Shown here: piece by piece, positions 8,833-18,033 of the stretch
Layout of the letters: each line of letters starts with the position of its first letter
Numbering within the stretch: the stretch's first letter is position 1
NCBI GenBank assembly: GCA_045226255.1
Contig: JBGVCG010000016.1
Coordinates: forward strand, 248,001 to 312,000
Source: UBA1181 sp045226255
GTDB taxonomy: Bacteria; Bacteroidota; Bacteroidia; Bacteroidales; Paludibacteraceae
Direction of reading: 5' to 3'
DNA: 64,000 bases
Made by a program: the position numbers and the translations under genes
The notes under the pieces: model-generated
The model's input: the letters and a program-made list of their open reading frames with translations, nothing else
The model's database searches: none
Told to the model about the DNA's origin: nothing

Positions 8833-10511
8833 TTCTTTTTGAGGTCATGACTGAGTCTCATGGCACAGAAGTTCGGTCCGCACATGGTGCAATATTCGCC
8901 GTCCAAATGCTTTCCTTTGTGGAAATAAGACTGCGCACGCTCAGGGTCCAGCGACAAGTCGAACTGATCCTTCCAGCGGAAGTCGTAGCGGGCCTTGCTC
9001 AACGCATTGTCACGCACTTGCGCGCCCGGGTGTCCCTTCGCGAGGTCAGCCGCATGAGCCGCGATTTTATAGGTCACCACACCCACACGCACATCCTCCT
9101 TGTCCGGCAAGGCGAGGTGCTCCTTCGGTGTCACGTAGCAAAGCATGGCCGTACCCAGCCAGCCGATTTGCGCCGCGCCGATGGCGGAGGTGATATGGTC
9201 ATAGCCCGGAGCGATGTCCGTCACCAAAGGACCGAGCGTATAGAACGGGGCGTTGTGGCACTTCTCGATCTGACGTTCCATGTTCTCCTTGATCTTGTGC
9301 ATAGGCACGTGTCCAGGGCCCTCGATGAAGGCCTGCACGTTCTTGTCCCATGCGCGGAGCACCAACTCACCCAGCGTGTCCAGTTCGGCGAACTGCGCCT
9401 CGTCGTTCGCGTCGGCGGTGCAGCCAGGACGCAAGCCGTCGCCCAAGGAGACCGCCACGTCATATTGCGCCAGGATGTCACATATCTCATCGAAATGCTC
9501 GTAGAGGAAGCTCTCTTGGTCGTGTACCAAGCACCACTTGCTCATGATGCTACCGCCACGGCTGACGATGCCGCAAAGACGTTTATCCGCCAAGTGCACA
9601 TTCTTCTTGCGGATACCCGCATGGATAGTGAAGTAGTCCACACCCTGCTCACACTGTTCGATGAGCGTATCCTTGTAGATCTCCCAGGTGAGGTCCTCCA
9701 CCTTGCCGTCCACCTTCTCCAACGCCTGGTAGATAGGCACCGTGCCCACCGGCACAGGGCAGTTGCGGATGATCCATTCGCGGGTCTCGTGGATGTTAGC
9801 GCCCGTGGAGAGGTCCATCAGCGTGTCACCGCCCCATTTGCAGCTCCACACAGACTTCTCCACCTCCTCGTCGATGCTGGAGGTAGTGGCGGAGTTACCG
9901 ATATTCGTATTGATCTTCACCAAGAAGTTCCGACCGATGATCATCGGCTCAGACTCAGGGTGGTTGATGTTGGCTGGAAGAACGGCGCGGCCCGCGGCGA
10001 TTTCGTCACGCACGAATTCAGGCGTGATATGCGTCTCGATGCCCAATTCCTTGCAGTTCATGTTCTCACGGATGGAGACATACTCCATCTCAGGCGTGAT
10101 GATACCCGCCTTCGCGTAAGCCATTTGGGTGATGCATTTACCCTTCTTAGCGCGGTAAGGCAGTGCGATATGCTCGAAGCGGAGATGGTCGAGACTCTTG
10201 TCGTCACGGCGCATACGACCATATTCGGAAGTTATCTCAGGGAGTTGTTCCACGTCATCCCTTCTTGTGATCCAAGGCTCACGCATACGAGGCAAGCCCT
10301 TCTTCAGGTCAATTTCGATGTTCGGATCGCTGAACGGACCGCTCGTGTCATAGATCATGACCTTCGGGTTCTCGGTGTGTACCTTCTCTCCGTCCACGAT
10401 ACTTGTAGTAGGCACCTGCTCCACTTGGCGCATCCCGACACGGATGTCAGGGAACAATGTACCCTTCAAATAAACTTTTTCGGAACGTGGGAAAACTATT
10501 TTTTGGCTCAT
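8829..10511 (-). CDS. thiC: Phosphomethylpyrimidine synthase
   Basis: Converts aminoimidazole ribotide to the hydroxymethylpyrimidine phosphate of thiamine by radical SAM chemistry. The diagnostic C-terminal cluster CX2CX4C is in YCTMCGPNFCAMR, and FIEGPGHVPMH and the MSKWCLVHDQE region are as in the family. The length is 560 aa, shorter than the ~630 of E. coli. It lies between thiG (5 bp gap) and thiH. Confidence 0.97.
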   Translation of the reverse strand: MSQKIVFPRSEKVYLKGTLFPDIRVGMRQVEQVPTTSIVDGEKVHTENPKVMIYDTSGPFSDPNIEIDLKKGLPRMREPWITRRDDVEQLPEITSEYGRMRRDDKSLDHLRFEHIALPYRAKKGKCITQMAYAKAGIITPEMEYVSIRENMNCKELGIETHITPEFVRDEIAAGRAVLPANINHPESEPMIIGRNFLVKINTNIGNSATTSSIDEEVEKSVWSCKWGGDTLMDLSTGANIHETREWIIRNCPVPVGTVPIYQALEKVDGKVEDLTWEIYKDTLIEQCEQGVDYFTIHAGIRKKNVHLADKRLCGIVSRGGSIMSKWCLVHDQESFLYEHFDEICDILAQYDVAVSLGDGLRPGCTADANDEAQFAELDTLGELVLRAWDKNVQAFIEGPGHVPMHKIKENMERQIEKCHNAPFYTLGPLVTDIAPGYDHITSAIGAAQIGWLGTAMLCYVTPKEHLALPDKEDVRVGVVTYKIAAHAADLAKGHPGAQVRDNALSKARYDFRWKDQFDLSLDPERAQSYFHKGKHLDGEYCTMCGPNFCAMRLSHDLKKK

Positions 10512-10516
10512 AATGA

Positions 10517-11290
10517 TTAGTTTAAGAATGAAGTCAACGGCGAAGAAGCCTCCGCCACAAAATTATCCGCTTGCGTGCCCAGACCAGCCTCGTAAGCCAT
10601 TCTGCCCGCCTCGACAGCCTGTTTGAAGGCGACAGCCATCGCCACAGGGTCACCCGCCACCGCGATCGCCGTGTTCACCAAGCAGGCGGATGCGCCCATC
10701 TCCATCGCTTCCGCGGCGTGGCTTGGCGCACCGATACCAGCGTCCACCACAACAGGCACGTTCGCTTGTTCGATGATGATACGGAGGAAATCCTTCGTGC
10801 GCAAGCCCTTGTTCGTACCGATTGGTGCGCCCAAAGGCATCACGGTAGCGGCGCCCGCCTCCTCCAAACGCTTGCAGAGCGTAGGGTCAGCCTGGCAGTA
10901 AGGCAAGACGACGAAGCCCAATTTCACCAACTTCTCCGTAGCCTTCAACGTTTCGATCGAGTCAGGCAACAGATAGCGAGGGTCCGGGTGGATCTCCAGC
11001 TTCAGCCAGTTCGTGCCGAAAGCCTCACGCGCCATCTGTGCGGCGAAAACCGCCTCCTCCGCGTCACGTACACCCGACGTGTTAGGCAACAATTGAATAT
11101 TTTGGCTCACGATATGCTTCAACATATCATCCTCCTTGTCCTCCAACTCAATACGTTTCATGGCTACCGTCACCATCTCCGTTCCAGAAGCCTTGATGGA
11201 AGCCTCCATCAAGCGGTTGGAATCAAACTTACCCGTACCCAAGAAGAGGCGGGAGTTGAACTCTTTTCCGGCAATTACTAATTTATCCAT
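10517..11290 (-). CDS. thiG: Thiazole synthase
   Basis: Forms the thiazole phosphate from deoxyxylulose phosphate, dehydroglycine and ThiS thiocarboxylate. 257 aa, TIM barrel. The active-site lysine is in WLKLEIHPD. The conserved SRLFLGTGKF start, MPLGAPIG and DAGIGAPSHA phosphate-site motifs are visible. It is 22 bp downstream of thiE. Confidence 0.97.
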   Translation of the reverse strand: MDKLVIAGKEFNSRLFLGTGKFDSNRLMEASIKASGTEMVTVAMKRIELEDKEDDMLKHIVSQNIQLLPNTSGVRDAEEAVFAAQMAREAFGTNWLKLEIHPDPRYLLPDSIETLKATEKLVKLGFVVLPYCQADPTLCKRLEEAGAATVMPLGAPIGTNKGLRTKDFLRIIIEQANVPVVVDAGIGAPSHAAEAMEMGASACLVNTAIAVAGDPVAMAVAFKQAVEAGRMAYEAGLGTQADNFVAEASSPLTSFLN

Positions 11291-11312
11291 AAGTGTTATA
11301 ATTAATTTTTAT

Positions 11313-11960
11313 TCAATTCATTAAATCCATCAGTTTGCGCATCTCCTCCACAGGATCCTGCGCGCGGAGAACCGTACCCGACAAGGCGATGCCCGAGACA
11401 CCGGTACGCATGATCGCAGGGATATCGTCCGCCTCGATGCCCCCGATGGCCACGATAGGCAGGTGGATACCCGCGCCTCTCATCTTCTCCACGATAGAGG
11501 TGTAACCCTCCAGCCCCAGCACCGGGGAGAGGTTCTTCTTGGTGGTTGTGAAGCGGAAAGGACCACAACCGATATAGTCCGCACCAGACGAGGCGTGCAA
11601 CGAGACATCCTCGAAGGTATTGGCGGTTCCACCGATGATGAAGCCGTCGCCCAAGATGCCACGGGCCTCCGCCACCGGCATATCCTTCTTGCCGAGGTGG
11701 ACACCATCCGCCCCCACCCGCTTCACCAGCTCCACATGGTCGTCGATGATGAAGGTGGCGCGCTTCTCCGCACAGAGGCTTTTCACCTCCAAGGCGATAG
11801 GCAACATCTCCTCCTCCGAGGCATCCTTCATGCGCAGCTGCACCCAACGGCAACCGCCCTCCAAGGCCATGGCGATGGAGTCCAGGTAGGAGTATTGCTC
11901 CGTGAAGTGCGAGATGAACTGCATCCGCACATTCTCCTGTAACATATCTTGCTTATTCAT
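11313..11960 (-). CDS. thiE: Thiamine phosphate synthase
   Basis: Joins the pyrimidine and thiazole moieties. 215 aa TIM barrel with WVQLRMKD, FIIDDHVEL, GVHLGKKD and the phosphate-binding AIGGIEADDIP. It is the better match of the two ThiE-family proteins in this operon. ATG at 11958-11960; a second in-frame ATG follows five codons later. Confidence 0.93.
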   Translation of the reverse strand: MNKQDMLQENVRMQFISHFTEQYSYLDSIAMALEGGCRWVQLRMKDASEEEMLPIALEVKSLCAEKRATFIIDDHVELVKRVGADGVHLGKKDMPVAEARGILGDGFIIGGTANTFEDVSLHASSGADYIGCGPFRFTTTKKNLSPVLGLEGYTSIVEKMRGAGIHLPIVAIGGIEADDIPAIMRTGVSGIALSGTVLRAQDPVEEMRKLMDLMN

Positions 11961-11978
11961 AGCGGACAGATGAGTGGA

Positions 11979-12176
11979 TTAACCGCCGCAGGCAGCTTTG
12001 ATGATGACGATCTGGGCACCCTCCTTCAGCGAGGAAGTCGCCCATTCCGCACGAGGGACGATCTTGTTATCAACCGCCACCGCCACCCCCTTCTCGGGCA
12101 GCGACAACTCGTTCGCCAACTCTAAAATCGTTTTGGATTCCGTGGAAGTCTCCTTTGAATTCACAAATACCTTCAT
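11979..12176 (-). CDS. thiS: Sulfur carrier protein ThiS
   Basis: A 65-aa ubiquitin-like protein ending in the obligatory Gly-Gly (KAACGG). Its C-terminus is adenylated by ThiF and thiolated to donate sulfur to ThiG. It is the first gene of the operon, about 70 bp after the TPP riboswitch. Confidence 0.93.
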   Translation of the reverse strand: MKVFVNSKETSTESKTILELANELSLPEKGVAVAVDNKIVPRAEWATSSLKEGAQIVIIKAACGG

Positions 12177-12247
12177 TTCTTATCCTCCATTAAGTTAGAA
12201 CAGAAATAAATCACAAGGAGAAACCAAGATGGATAAAATTGATTTTC

Positions 12248-12322
12248 AATCCCTACGGCAGCATGATCTGCATCAGGTCTGAGGGTATGATCTCAGCCAA
12301 TCGTACGTTGGCACCCCTTTGA
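12248..12322 (-). promoter_or_regulatory. TPP riboswitch (THI element)
   Basis: On the minus strand the conserved blocks appear in order: GGGGTGCC (12317-12310), GCTGAGA (ending near 12291), ACCCTC, ACCTGAT (near 12278-12272) and GTAGGGA (12256-12250). This is the thiamine pyrophosphate-binding aptamer, so the seven-gene thi operon downstream should be repressed by thiamine pyrophosphate. The expression platform is not obvious; control of translation of thiS is possible. Confidence 0.95.
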
Positions 12323-12333
12323 TTTATCGAGCG

Positions 12334-12341
12334 CAAAGGTA
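12334..12341 (-). promoter_or_regulatory. -7 promoter box of the thiamine operon
   Basis: Minus-strand TACCTTTG matches TAnnTTTG. It lies just upstream of the riboswitch, so transcription would start within a few bases of the aptamer. Confidence 0.65.
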
Positions 12342-12385
12342 CGATTTTAAATTTTGAATTAAGAATTTTGCGTTATGAATTTTAG

Positions 12386-12415
12386 TTGAATTTGCGTTTT
12401 TATTCATTACATTTG
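12386..12415 (+). promoter_or_regulatory. Promoter of the first Cys-rich gene
   Basis: TTG (12386-12388) and TACATTTG (12408-12415) are separated by 19 bp, the spacing of Bacteroidetes -33/-7 promoters. The ATG is 41 bp further on. Confidence 0.6.
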
Positions 12416-12456
12416 TAAGAAGAGACAAAATAGGCAATGATTAATCATCAGGAGCT

Positions 12457-12951
12457 ATGAGAGGAAAAGAGAAATGCAAATATCTGCGGGAGATCAGGAA
12501 GCGGATCGCCTCGGAGAACGACATCAAACTAGTGACGGAGGAATGCACCTACAAAGGAGAGTGCAAGGGAACCTGTCCGAGGTGTGAGGCGGAAGTGCGC
12601 TATCTGGAGTCGGAGCTCGACAGAAGGCAGAAGATGGGCAAGATCATCACCCTTGCGGGACTTTCATTGGCAGGGATAGCGGGCAGTTCTCTCCTAGCCT
12701 CTTGCGACCCTCCGATGGGTAAATCCGCCGCCATTCCAGAGGCAAACGAAAAAGCCGAAGCTACTTTTTCCATCACGGAAAACGGAGACACTACAGAAGG
12801 AGGAGACACTATATTGGAACCTGAAATTGTAGGAGAGGTTGATATCATAGATGAAGGAGAAATCATGCCCCTTCCAACAAATGACGACAGCACTGATGAG
12901 GCGGAATATCCTCCTCTTGCTCCGGAAGCATGCCAAAAAACTGTAGAATAA
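12457..12951 (+). CDS. Unknown protein: N-terminal Cys cluster, internal lipobox-like segment (copy 1)
   Basis: 164 aa. The first ~60 residues are charged and hydrophilic, with four cysteines in CX5CX3CX2C spacing (Cys30, 36, 40, 43) that could hold a metal. A hydrophobic segment follows (residues ~62-82), ending LLASC with Cys83, which looks like a lipoprotein signal but placed internally. The rest is an acidic, low-complexity tail rich in Glu, Thr and Asp. The first ~85 residues are strongly conserved in the next gene, while the tails differ completely. I do not recognise a function. Confidence 0.75.
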   Translation: MRGKEKCKYLREIRKRIASENDIKLVTEECTYKGECKGTCPRCEAEVRYLESELDRRQKMGKIITLAGLSLAGIAGSSLLASCDPPMGKSAAIPEANEKAEATFSITENGDTTEGGDTILEPEIVGEVDIIDEGEIMPLPTNDDSTDEAEYPPLAPEACQKTVE

Positions 12952-13021
12952 CGGTTTGTTTTCCATTCGTGTTGGGCAAATGTATTTGTCGAACAGTAAG
13001 GGAATAATTAAATAAATAAAC

Positions 13022-13029
13022 TATATTTG
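13022..13029 (+). promoter_or_regulatory. -7 promoter box of the second Cys-rich gene
   Basis: TATATTTG, matching TAnnTTTG, 59 bp before the ATG at 13088. The gene therefore probably has its own promoter. Confidence 0.55.
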
Positions 13030-13087
13030 TGAACAAATTCATTTCCACAGGAGATGAATCATGTATAATTAGTAAAAAGTATATATT

Positions 13088-13708
13088 ATGTTAGGGAAAG
13101 AGAAGTGTAAATATCTACGTGAGATCAGAAAGAAAATTGCTTTAGAAAACGATATCAGGTTAGTGACGGACGAATGTACATTCAAGGGAGAGTGCAAAGG
13201 GACCTGTCCGAAGTGTGAGGCGGAGGTGCGTTATCTGGAGAATGAACTTGAAAGAAGGAAAAAGATAGGCAAGTTCGTCACCATCGCAGGTTTGTCGCTC
13301 GCAGGATTGACAAGTGGTACATTGCTCGCATCATGTGGCGAAGAAGAAGGAGATGTGCCTATATACAACAACGAATTCGGAGAAGGAGACAACGTAGAAG
13401 AGCAGGCGAAGAGGAAGGCCCTATACTATATCATCATCGATCGTTTGAACCAGAATGACATCAATGCGAGTTCAAAGAAAGACGGCGCATCACAAAGTCA
13501 TAATGATTACTTTATATTCACCGTCACAGACAAGGGAGAGATAAAAGACATACTGTTCCCTCTTGACAGCACCTTCTATGTCGAGGAAATCACCAATCTG
13601 TTGACAAGCATCCCCCAAGAGGATTTAAACACACTAGAAACCAATTGGACCTATCAAATCACCTATTATGTGGAGGACAACCAACTGAAATTCAGCAGCG
13701 CGCATTAA
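13088..13708 (+). CDS. Unknown protein: N-terminal Cys cluster, internal lipobox-like segment (copy 2)
   Basis: 206 aa. The N-terminal ~85 residues nearly repeat those of the 12457-12951 product: the KCKYLREIRKKIA start, the CX5CX3CX2C cluster (Cys30-Cys43), a hydrophobic stretch from about residue 62, and LLASC at 79-83. The C-terminal part (from residue ~110) is unrelated to copy 1 and looks like a small folded domain. A barrel protein gene follows after 19 bp and is likely co-transcribed. Function unknown. Confidence 0.75.
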   Translation: MLGKEKCKYLREIRKKIALENDIRLVTDECTFKGECKGTCPKCEAEVRYLENELERRKKIGKFVTIAGLSLAGLTSGTLLASCGEEEGDVPIYNNEFGEGDNVEEQAKRKALYYIIIDRLNQNDINASSKKDGASQSHNDYFIFTVTDKGEIKDILFPLDSTFYVEEITNLLTSIPQEDLNTLETNWTYQITYYVEDNQLKFSSAH

Positions 13709-13727
13709 TCTTAAAAAACATTGACAC

Positions 13728-14402
13728 ATGAAATCAATGATGAAAAACTTTATAATTGCTCTCTCCGTATTATTTACGGCGAATGTGTATGCGGGAGAGG
13801 ACACTTCCGACGCCTCATATTATCCCAACGGATTTAAAATGCAGATAGAAAGATCCACGTGGGGTATAAATGTGGCAAAAGATTTGGACATAGACACAAA
13901 CAACAGGTATGTATCGTTTGCCAGTGGACTATCCATCAATTTCGGATATCAACAGAATGCGCATCTATACTATGGAGGCGGTATAGGATATAGGCTCAAG
14001 AGCGAAGATTTCTTTGACGATTTCTTCCTTTCCATACCTGTATACGGTGATATTCGGATCTATGCGTCTGACCAAAAGGTGGTACCCTATATGGGGCTAA
14101 AGATCGGCTATTGCTTTAACGTAATCGGAAAAGAGGACCAAGATTTCGAGATTTACCAGGATGATGAAGGAGGGTATTACTACAATACCCACGAGTACCA
14201 GTACAAAATGAAAGGGCTCTATATCCGTCCCGAAGTGGGTGTGAGAATAAAGAAAGTGGGAATAGCCATAGGCATTCCTATTGTTGAAAAGGTTAGGGAA
14301 CAGATAAAATACAACAACCAAAGACTCAGCACAACTGAGCATAAAAAAACAGGCTTTGACGTAGGGGTCAACCTGATAGTTTCCTACAATTTTTGTTTCT
14401 AA
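13728..14402 (+). CDS. Outer-membrane beta-barrel protein, unknown role
   Basis: 224 aa with a clear signal peptide (residues ~1-22, cleavage after VYAG or nearby). The mature part alternates hydrophobic and polar residues with many Tyr and Gly, contains YYGGGIGYRL and VPYMGLKIGY strands, and ends in an aromatic residue (YNFCF), all typical of an outer-membrane barrel assembled by BAM. It is probably in one transcript with the Cys-rich gene before it. Confidence 0.7.
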   Translation: MKSMMKNFIIALSVLFTANVYAGEDTSDASYYPNGFKMQIERSTWGINVAKDLDIDTNNRYVSFASGLSINFGYQQNAHLYYGGGIGYRLKSEDFFDDFFLSIPVYGDIRIYASDQKVVPYMGLKIGYCFNVIGKEDQDFEIYQDDEGGYYYNTHEYQYKMKGLYIRPEVGVRIKKVGIAIGIPIVEKVREQIKYNNQRLSTTEHKKTGFDVGVNLIVSYNFCF

Positions 14403-14424
14403 GGTTTATTCCTAAGCACAAATA

Positions 14425-14454
14425 AAAAAGGCGATTCGAACGAACCGCCTTTTT
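14425..14454. terminator. Bidirectional terminator
   Basis: AAAAAGGCG (14425-14433) pairs with CGCCTTTTT (14446-14454) between two convergent genes; A-run and T-run serve both directions. Confidence 0.85.
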
Positions 14455-14474
14455 GCTTTATATTTGGCTATGAA

Positions 14475-14852
14475 TTATTCCGCGCTATTATCTACGATCT
14501 CAGCGTCAGCAGCATTCTTTCTGATAGACTCGATACCGTTCAAGCAACCAGCCTTAGCCTTGTAGCTCTCACCTGTAGCGATAATCTCGCCATTGCCAGC
14601 TTTCAAACGGAAACGGAACTCACCCTTCTTGTCCTTGTAAACCTCGAACTTAGGGTTCTTCTCTGTAGCGAAACCTTCAACGGTCTGATCCTCAACTTTA
14701 GCCACTTGACTATTTTTCTGAACACTAGCGATACCAGACTTGCATGAAGACAAAGATGAATAAACCTCTGAAGTAGCGATGATCTCGCCATTGCCTGCCT
14801 TCAAGTTGAACATCACACCATTTTTCGCCTTAGAAATAACAAACTTTCCCAT
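14475..14852 (-). CDS. YegP/DUF1508 family protein
   Basis: 125 aa made of two tandem DUF1508 repeats, each with the pattern F.LKAGNGEIIATSE.Y.....C..GI.S.. (residues ~10-55 and ~60-108). Two repeats are the usual form in this family. The biochemical role is unknown. It is a stand-alone gene. Confidence 0.9.
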   Translation of the reverse strand: MGKFVISKAKNGVMFNLKAGNGEIIATSEVYSSLSSCKSGIASVQKNSQVAKVEDQTVEGFATEKNPKFEVYKDKKGEFRFRLKAGNGEIIATGESYKAKAGCLNGIESIRKNAADAEIVDNSAE

Positions 14853-14969
14853 ATCAATAATATTTAAAAGTTAATAAATTCAAACTCTTAGCGAATTTAA
14901 GAATAATAGTCGGATAAAAAAAATATTTGCACCACAAAAAAGAGGACGAATTAAATGAATCAAACAAAT

Positions 14970-14998
14970 GCGGGACTGTCAGAATGTGGCAGTCCCGC
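14970..14998 (-). terminator. Terminator after the glycosidase operon
   Basis: A perfect 9-bp stem, GCGGGACTG (14970-14978) with CAGTCCCGC (14990-14998), lies 33 bp after the GH95 stop. The T-tract on the minus strand is weak. Confidence 0.65.
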
Positions 14999-15030
14999 AA
15001 GAATAAGTTTTTCAAGTCAATAAATTCACA

Positions 15031-18000
15031 TCAATCCGACATCATCACCCTAAAAGAGAGTCGCTTCGCCTCATTGCCGGCGACGACCACATAGGTACCC
15101 TTCGCCAGCCTTTTCTTGTCACCTAGGCGAACGACGCATGGAGGCTCGCTGACAACATGATGTTCCAAGAGCTTACCATCCATGTCATATAGCTCGATAC
15201 GGTTCATTTCCTTGTCCGTAGAGGCGATGGAAAGCGTGATGCACCCCTTCGATGCGGAAAGGATCTTCACCCACGCATCGGCAGGAAGGTTCCCTATCCC
15301 AGAGAGGGTGCCCGTCGTGTCACCATCCAACTCAAACCAATCCACATTCATCAGGAAGGTGCTTTCACCCTTATAGGTGAAGGTCAGTTCCTGCACCCCT
15401 TGCTTCAGGTTCAATGCGGACTCCGCCACGTACCAATCGTTCCAGCCATCCGTGCGCTCGACGTCCACCGTAAGTACCCCCAACTCATTGCCCATAGAAT
15501 CGTTCACGACAATGGTGCTCGGTTCGTCGGCCTCGGAGGCGACACTGGCCAGGAACTTGTATTGGCCTGTCTTCGGCACAAGAATCCAGTATTTCGACCA
15601 ATCCCCGTCATTGATCCATCCTAAGTTAGGCACTCCATCCTTATCGGGCTCGATCTGCACACCAGACATAGAGGCATAATCTTCCGCCTCGATCCTCGCA
15701 GGGATCATCACGGGCTCAACGGGTTGGTTCATCAGTTTCAGGTTACCGTCGAAGAGGTAGGTCTTCCCCGCTTCCGTCGGCACAGAGACCTCATTCACTC
15801 CGCACACCACGTTCAACGTGCCTCCGCACAGCGACACGATGGAGAGCGCCGTCATCTTGCCATCCCGCCAAGCCAAGGAATCGACGAGGAATCCTCCACG
15901 GGCACGTAGACCATTCACATAGCCGTTGGACCATTTATTGGGCAAGGCTGGAAGGATCTGCAGCCTTCCGTTGTGGCTTTGTAAAAGCATTTCGTTGATG
16001 CCCGACACGGCGCCGAAGTTTCCGTCAATCTGGAAAGGCGGATGGGCATCGAACAGGTTATTGTACGTCCGGTCTGTGGTCAAGAGCATGCGTATCAGGT
16101 CATAGGCATGGTTACCGTCGTGAAGGCGAGCCCACAGGTTGATTTTCCATGCGAGGGACCAACCGGTGGCCAAGTCACCACGTTGCTTAAGCGTCGTCTT
16201 AGCCGCCTCCGCTAGTTCAGGTGTAGCGTCCGTCGTGATTTGTGCGCTTGGGAACATACCGTAGAGGTGTGAGACATGACGGTGGTCACTACGAGGATCA
16301 TCCCAGTCCATGAACCACTCCTGCAGCTGTCCGTGCTGCCCGATCTGATGAGGAGGCAACCGTTTCACTGCCTTTCTCATCGCACCACGCATCTCTTCGT
16401 CCACGCCCAATATTTCGGAAGCCTCCGCCGTATAGTTCAGCACATCACGGATGATCTGCACATCCATTGTAGGTGCGAAGCAAACGTTGTAAGGACCATG
16501 CGTATTCTCAGGCGAAGCGCTCGGGGCCGTGACGAGGTAGTCATGTCCGCTGACTGGCTCTTCCACCATGCTGTTCATGAAAAAGAGCGCGGCACCCTTT
16601 ATCGTAGGATAGACATCCGCCAGAAAGTCTTTGTCGGAAGGGTTGAAGAGGTAATGTTCCCACAAATGGGTACTCAACCACCCTGCACCGGAAGGCCACA
16701 AGCCCCATGCACCATCGATCGGTGCGGAACGGTTCCAAAGGTCCGTGTTGTGGTGTTCCACCCAACCCTCCGAAACGCCCCAATGCACCTTCGCGGTCTT
16801 CTCGCCTTGGGGCACCATGCTCTTCACCTTGTCGATCAGAGGAACGGCGCACTCGGGAAGGTTGGCGGATTCAGCCATCCAGTAATTCATTTCCAAGTTG
16901 ATGTTGGTCGTGTACTTACTTCCCCAGATAGGGTTCGTATCCTTGTTCCAAATGCCCTGCAGATTGGCAGGCTGTCCGCCCGGGCGGGAAGAGGAGATGA
17001 GCAGATAACGTCCAAATTGGTAATAGAGTTCAACGAAGTCCGGGTCGTCCGTCGTGTTGAAGTTCCTCACGCGCCACGTCGTGACGTTCGACGAGGAGGC
17101 GTCCGCTTCGCCCACGTTCAGGCGTACACGATTGAACAAGGCTTGATAATCAGCCAAATGGTCGGCTAGGATTTGCTCGTAACTTTTCCCGAAGAGACGG
17201 TTCATGATGCCTTCCGCCAGTGCGTTCGGGTCGCCAGAGACGTCGTCGAAAGCCTTGAAGTTGGTGGCCGTCGTCAAGATCAGGGTGGCGCTATTGGCAT
17301 CCGAGACGGTTATCGTACCGTTCCGCACCGCAAAGGAACCACCATCCGTAGAGATCATCAGACGGTTTTGGAACTGAATCGCATTGACCGTGACATTTTG
17401 GATCAACATATTCTCCGCATCCTTCATGTTGTTCGAGCGATGGGGAGTCGTCAGCGTCGCATTAAAGGAGACTTTACCACTCCGATTGGCGGAGAGGCGG
17501 ACCACAATCACATGGTCAGGATAGCTCGCGAAATACTCACGGGTATACTCCACCCCATCGTGGACGTATCGAGTCTTGGCGATCGCGGTGGACAGGTCCA
17601 ATTCACGATAGTAATCCGTAGCGGACGCGTGCGAGGTGCTGATCACCAGGTTACCGACTGGTTGGAAGCTGGCTGGACCAGGACCGATCATATGGTCGTT
17701 CACGAGCGATTCCGCCGCCCCGTAGTTACCAGAGAACAAGGCGGAACGCACCTCATTCAGGTAATTGGCGGCACCCGACTTATTGTTGTCGCCCGGTCCG
17801 CCCGACCATACGGTGGACTCGTTCAGTCCGATGTAATCCTTCTCGACACCGCCATAGACCAATCCACCCATGTAGCCATTGCCTATCGGCAGCGCATCCG
17901 TGAAGGAGTCGCCCGCATCCTTATCGTACCACAAAGTAAGAGGCTTGGAGAAGGCCACACTCGTCCCGAGCGTCAGAAGGATCAGGCAACATACCCTTCT

Positions 18001-18033
18001 GAAAAAATATAATCTATTCATTTGAAGCATCAT
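15031..18033 (-). CDS. GH95 family alpha-L-fucosidase (or related glycosidase) with CBM6 and sorting domain
   Basis: 1000 aa, secreted. A signal peptide follows the N-terminal Met codons; Met5 (MNRLYFFRR) is an alternative start. The catalytic GH95 region (~30-770) shows LWYDKDAGDSFTDALPIGNG, NINLEMNYWMAESANL and VSHLYGMFPS, conserved in fucosidases of this family; some GH95 members prefer galactose. A CBM6-like module follows (EAEDYASMSG ... NDGDWSKYW, ~785-910), then a ~75-residue tail resembling a type IX secretion sorting domain. Its start overlaps the GH2 stop by 4 bp (ATGA), indicating translational coupling. Confidence 0.88.
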   Translation of the reverse strand: MMLQMNRLYFFRRVCCLILLTLGTSVAFSKPLTLWYDKDAGDSFTDALPIGNGYMGGLVYGGVEKDYIGLNESTVWSGGPGDNNKSGAANYLNEVRSALFSGNYGAAESLVNDHMIGPGPASFQPVGNLVISTSHASATDYYRELDLSTAIAKTRYVHDGVEYTREYFASYPDHVIVVRLSANRSGKVSFNATLTTPHRSNNMKDAENMLIQNVTVNAIQFQNRLMISTDGGSFAVRNGTITVSDANSATLILTTATNFKAFDDVSGDPNALAEGIMNRLFGKSYEQILADHLADYQALFNRVRLNVGEADASSSNVTTWRVRNFNTTDDPDFVELYYQFGRYLLISSSRPGGQPANLQGIWNKDTNPIWGSKYTTNINLEMNYWMAESANLPECAVPLIDKVKSMVPQGEKTAKVHWGVSEGWVEHHNTDLWNRSAPIDGAWGLWPSGAGWLSTHLWEHYLFNPSDKDFLADVYPTIKGAALFFMNSMVEEPVSGHDYLVTAPSASPENTHGPYNVCFAPTMDVQIIRDVLNYTAEASEILGVDEEMRGAMRKAVKRLPPHQIGQHGQLQEWFMDWDDPRSDHRHVSHLYGMFPSAQITTDATPELAEAAKTTLKQRGDLATGWSLAWKINLWARLHDGNHAYDLIRMLLTTDRTYNNLFDAHPPFQIDGNFGAVSGINEMLLQSHNGRLQILPALPNKWSNGYVNGLRARGGFLVDSLAWRDGKMTALSIVSLCGGTLNVVCGVNEVSVPTEAGKTYLFDGNLKLMNQPVEPVMIPARIEAEDYASMSGVQIEPDKDGVPNLGWINDGDWSKYWILVPKTGQYKFLASVASEADEPSTIVVNDSMGNELGVLTVDVERTDGWNDWYVAESALNLKQGVQELTFTYKGESTFLMNVDWFELDGDTTGTLSGIGNLPADAWVKILSASKGCITLSIASTDKEMNRIELYDMDGKLLEHHVVSEPPCVVRLGDKKRLAKGTYVVVAGNEAKRLSFRVMMSD

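Noticed and set aside
8817..10520. Long plus-strand open frame (567 codons)
   Set aside because: Antisense shadow of thiC; composition and His/Arg-rich translation are typical of a reverse-strand frame of a GC-balanced gene.
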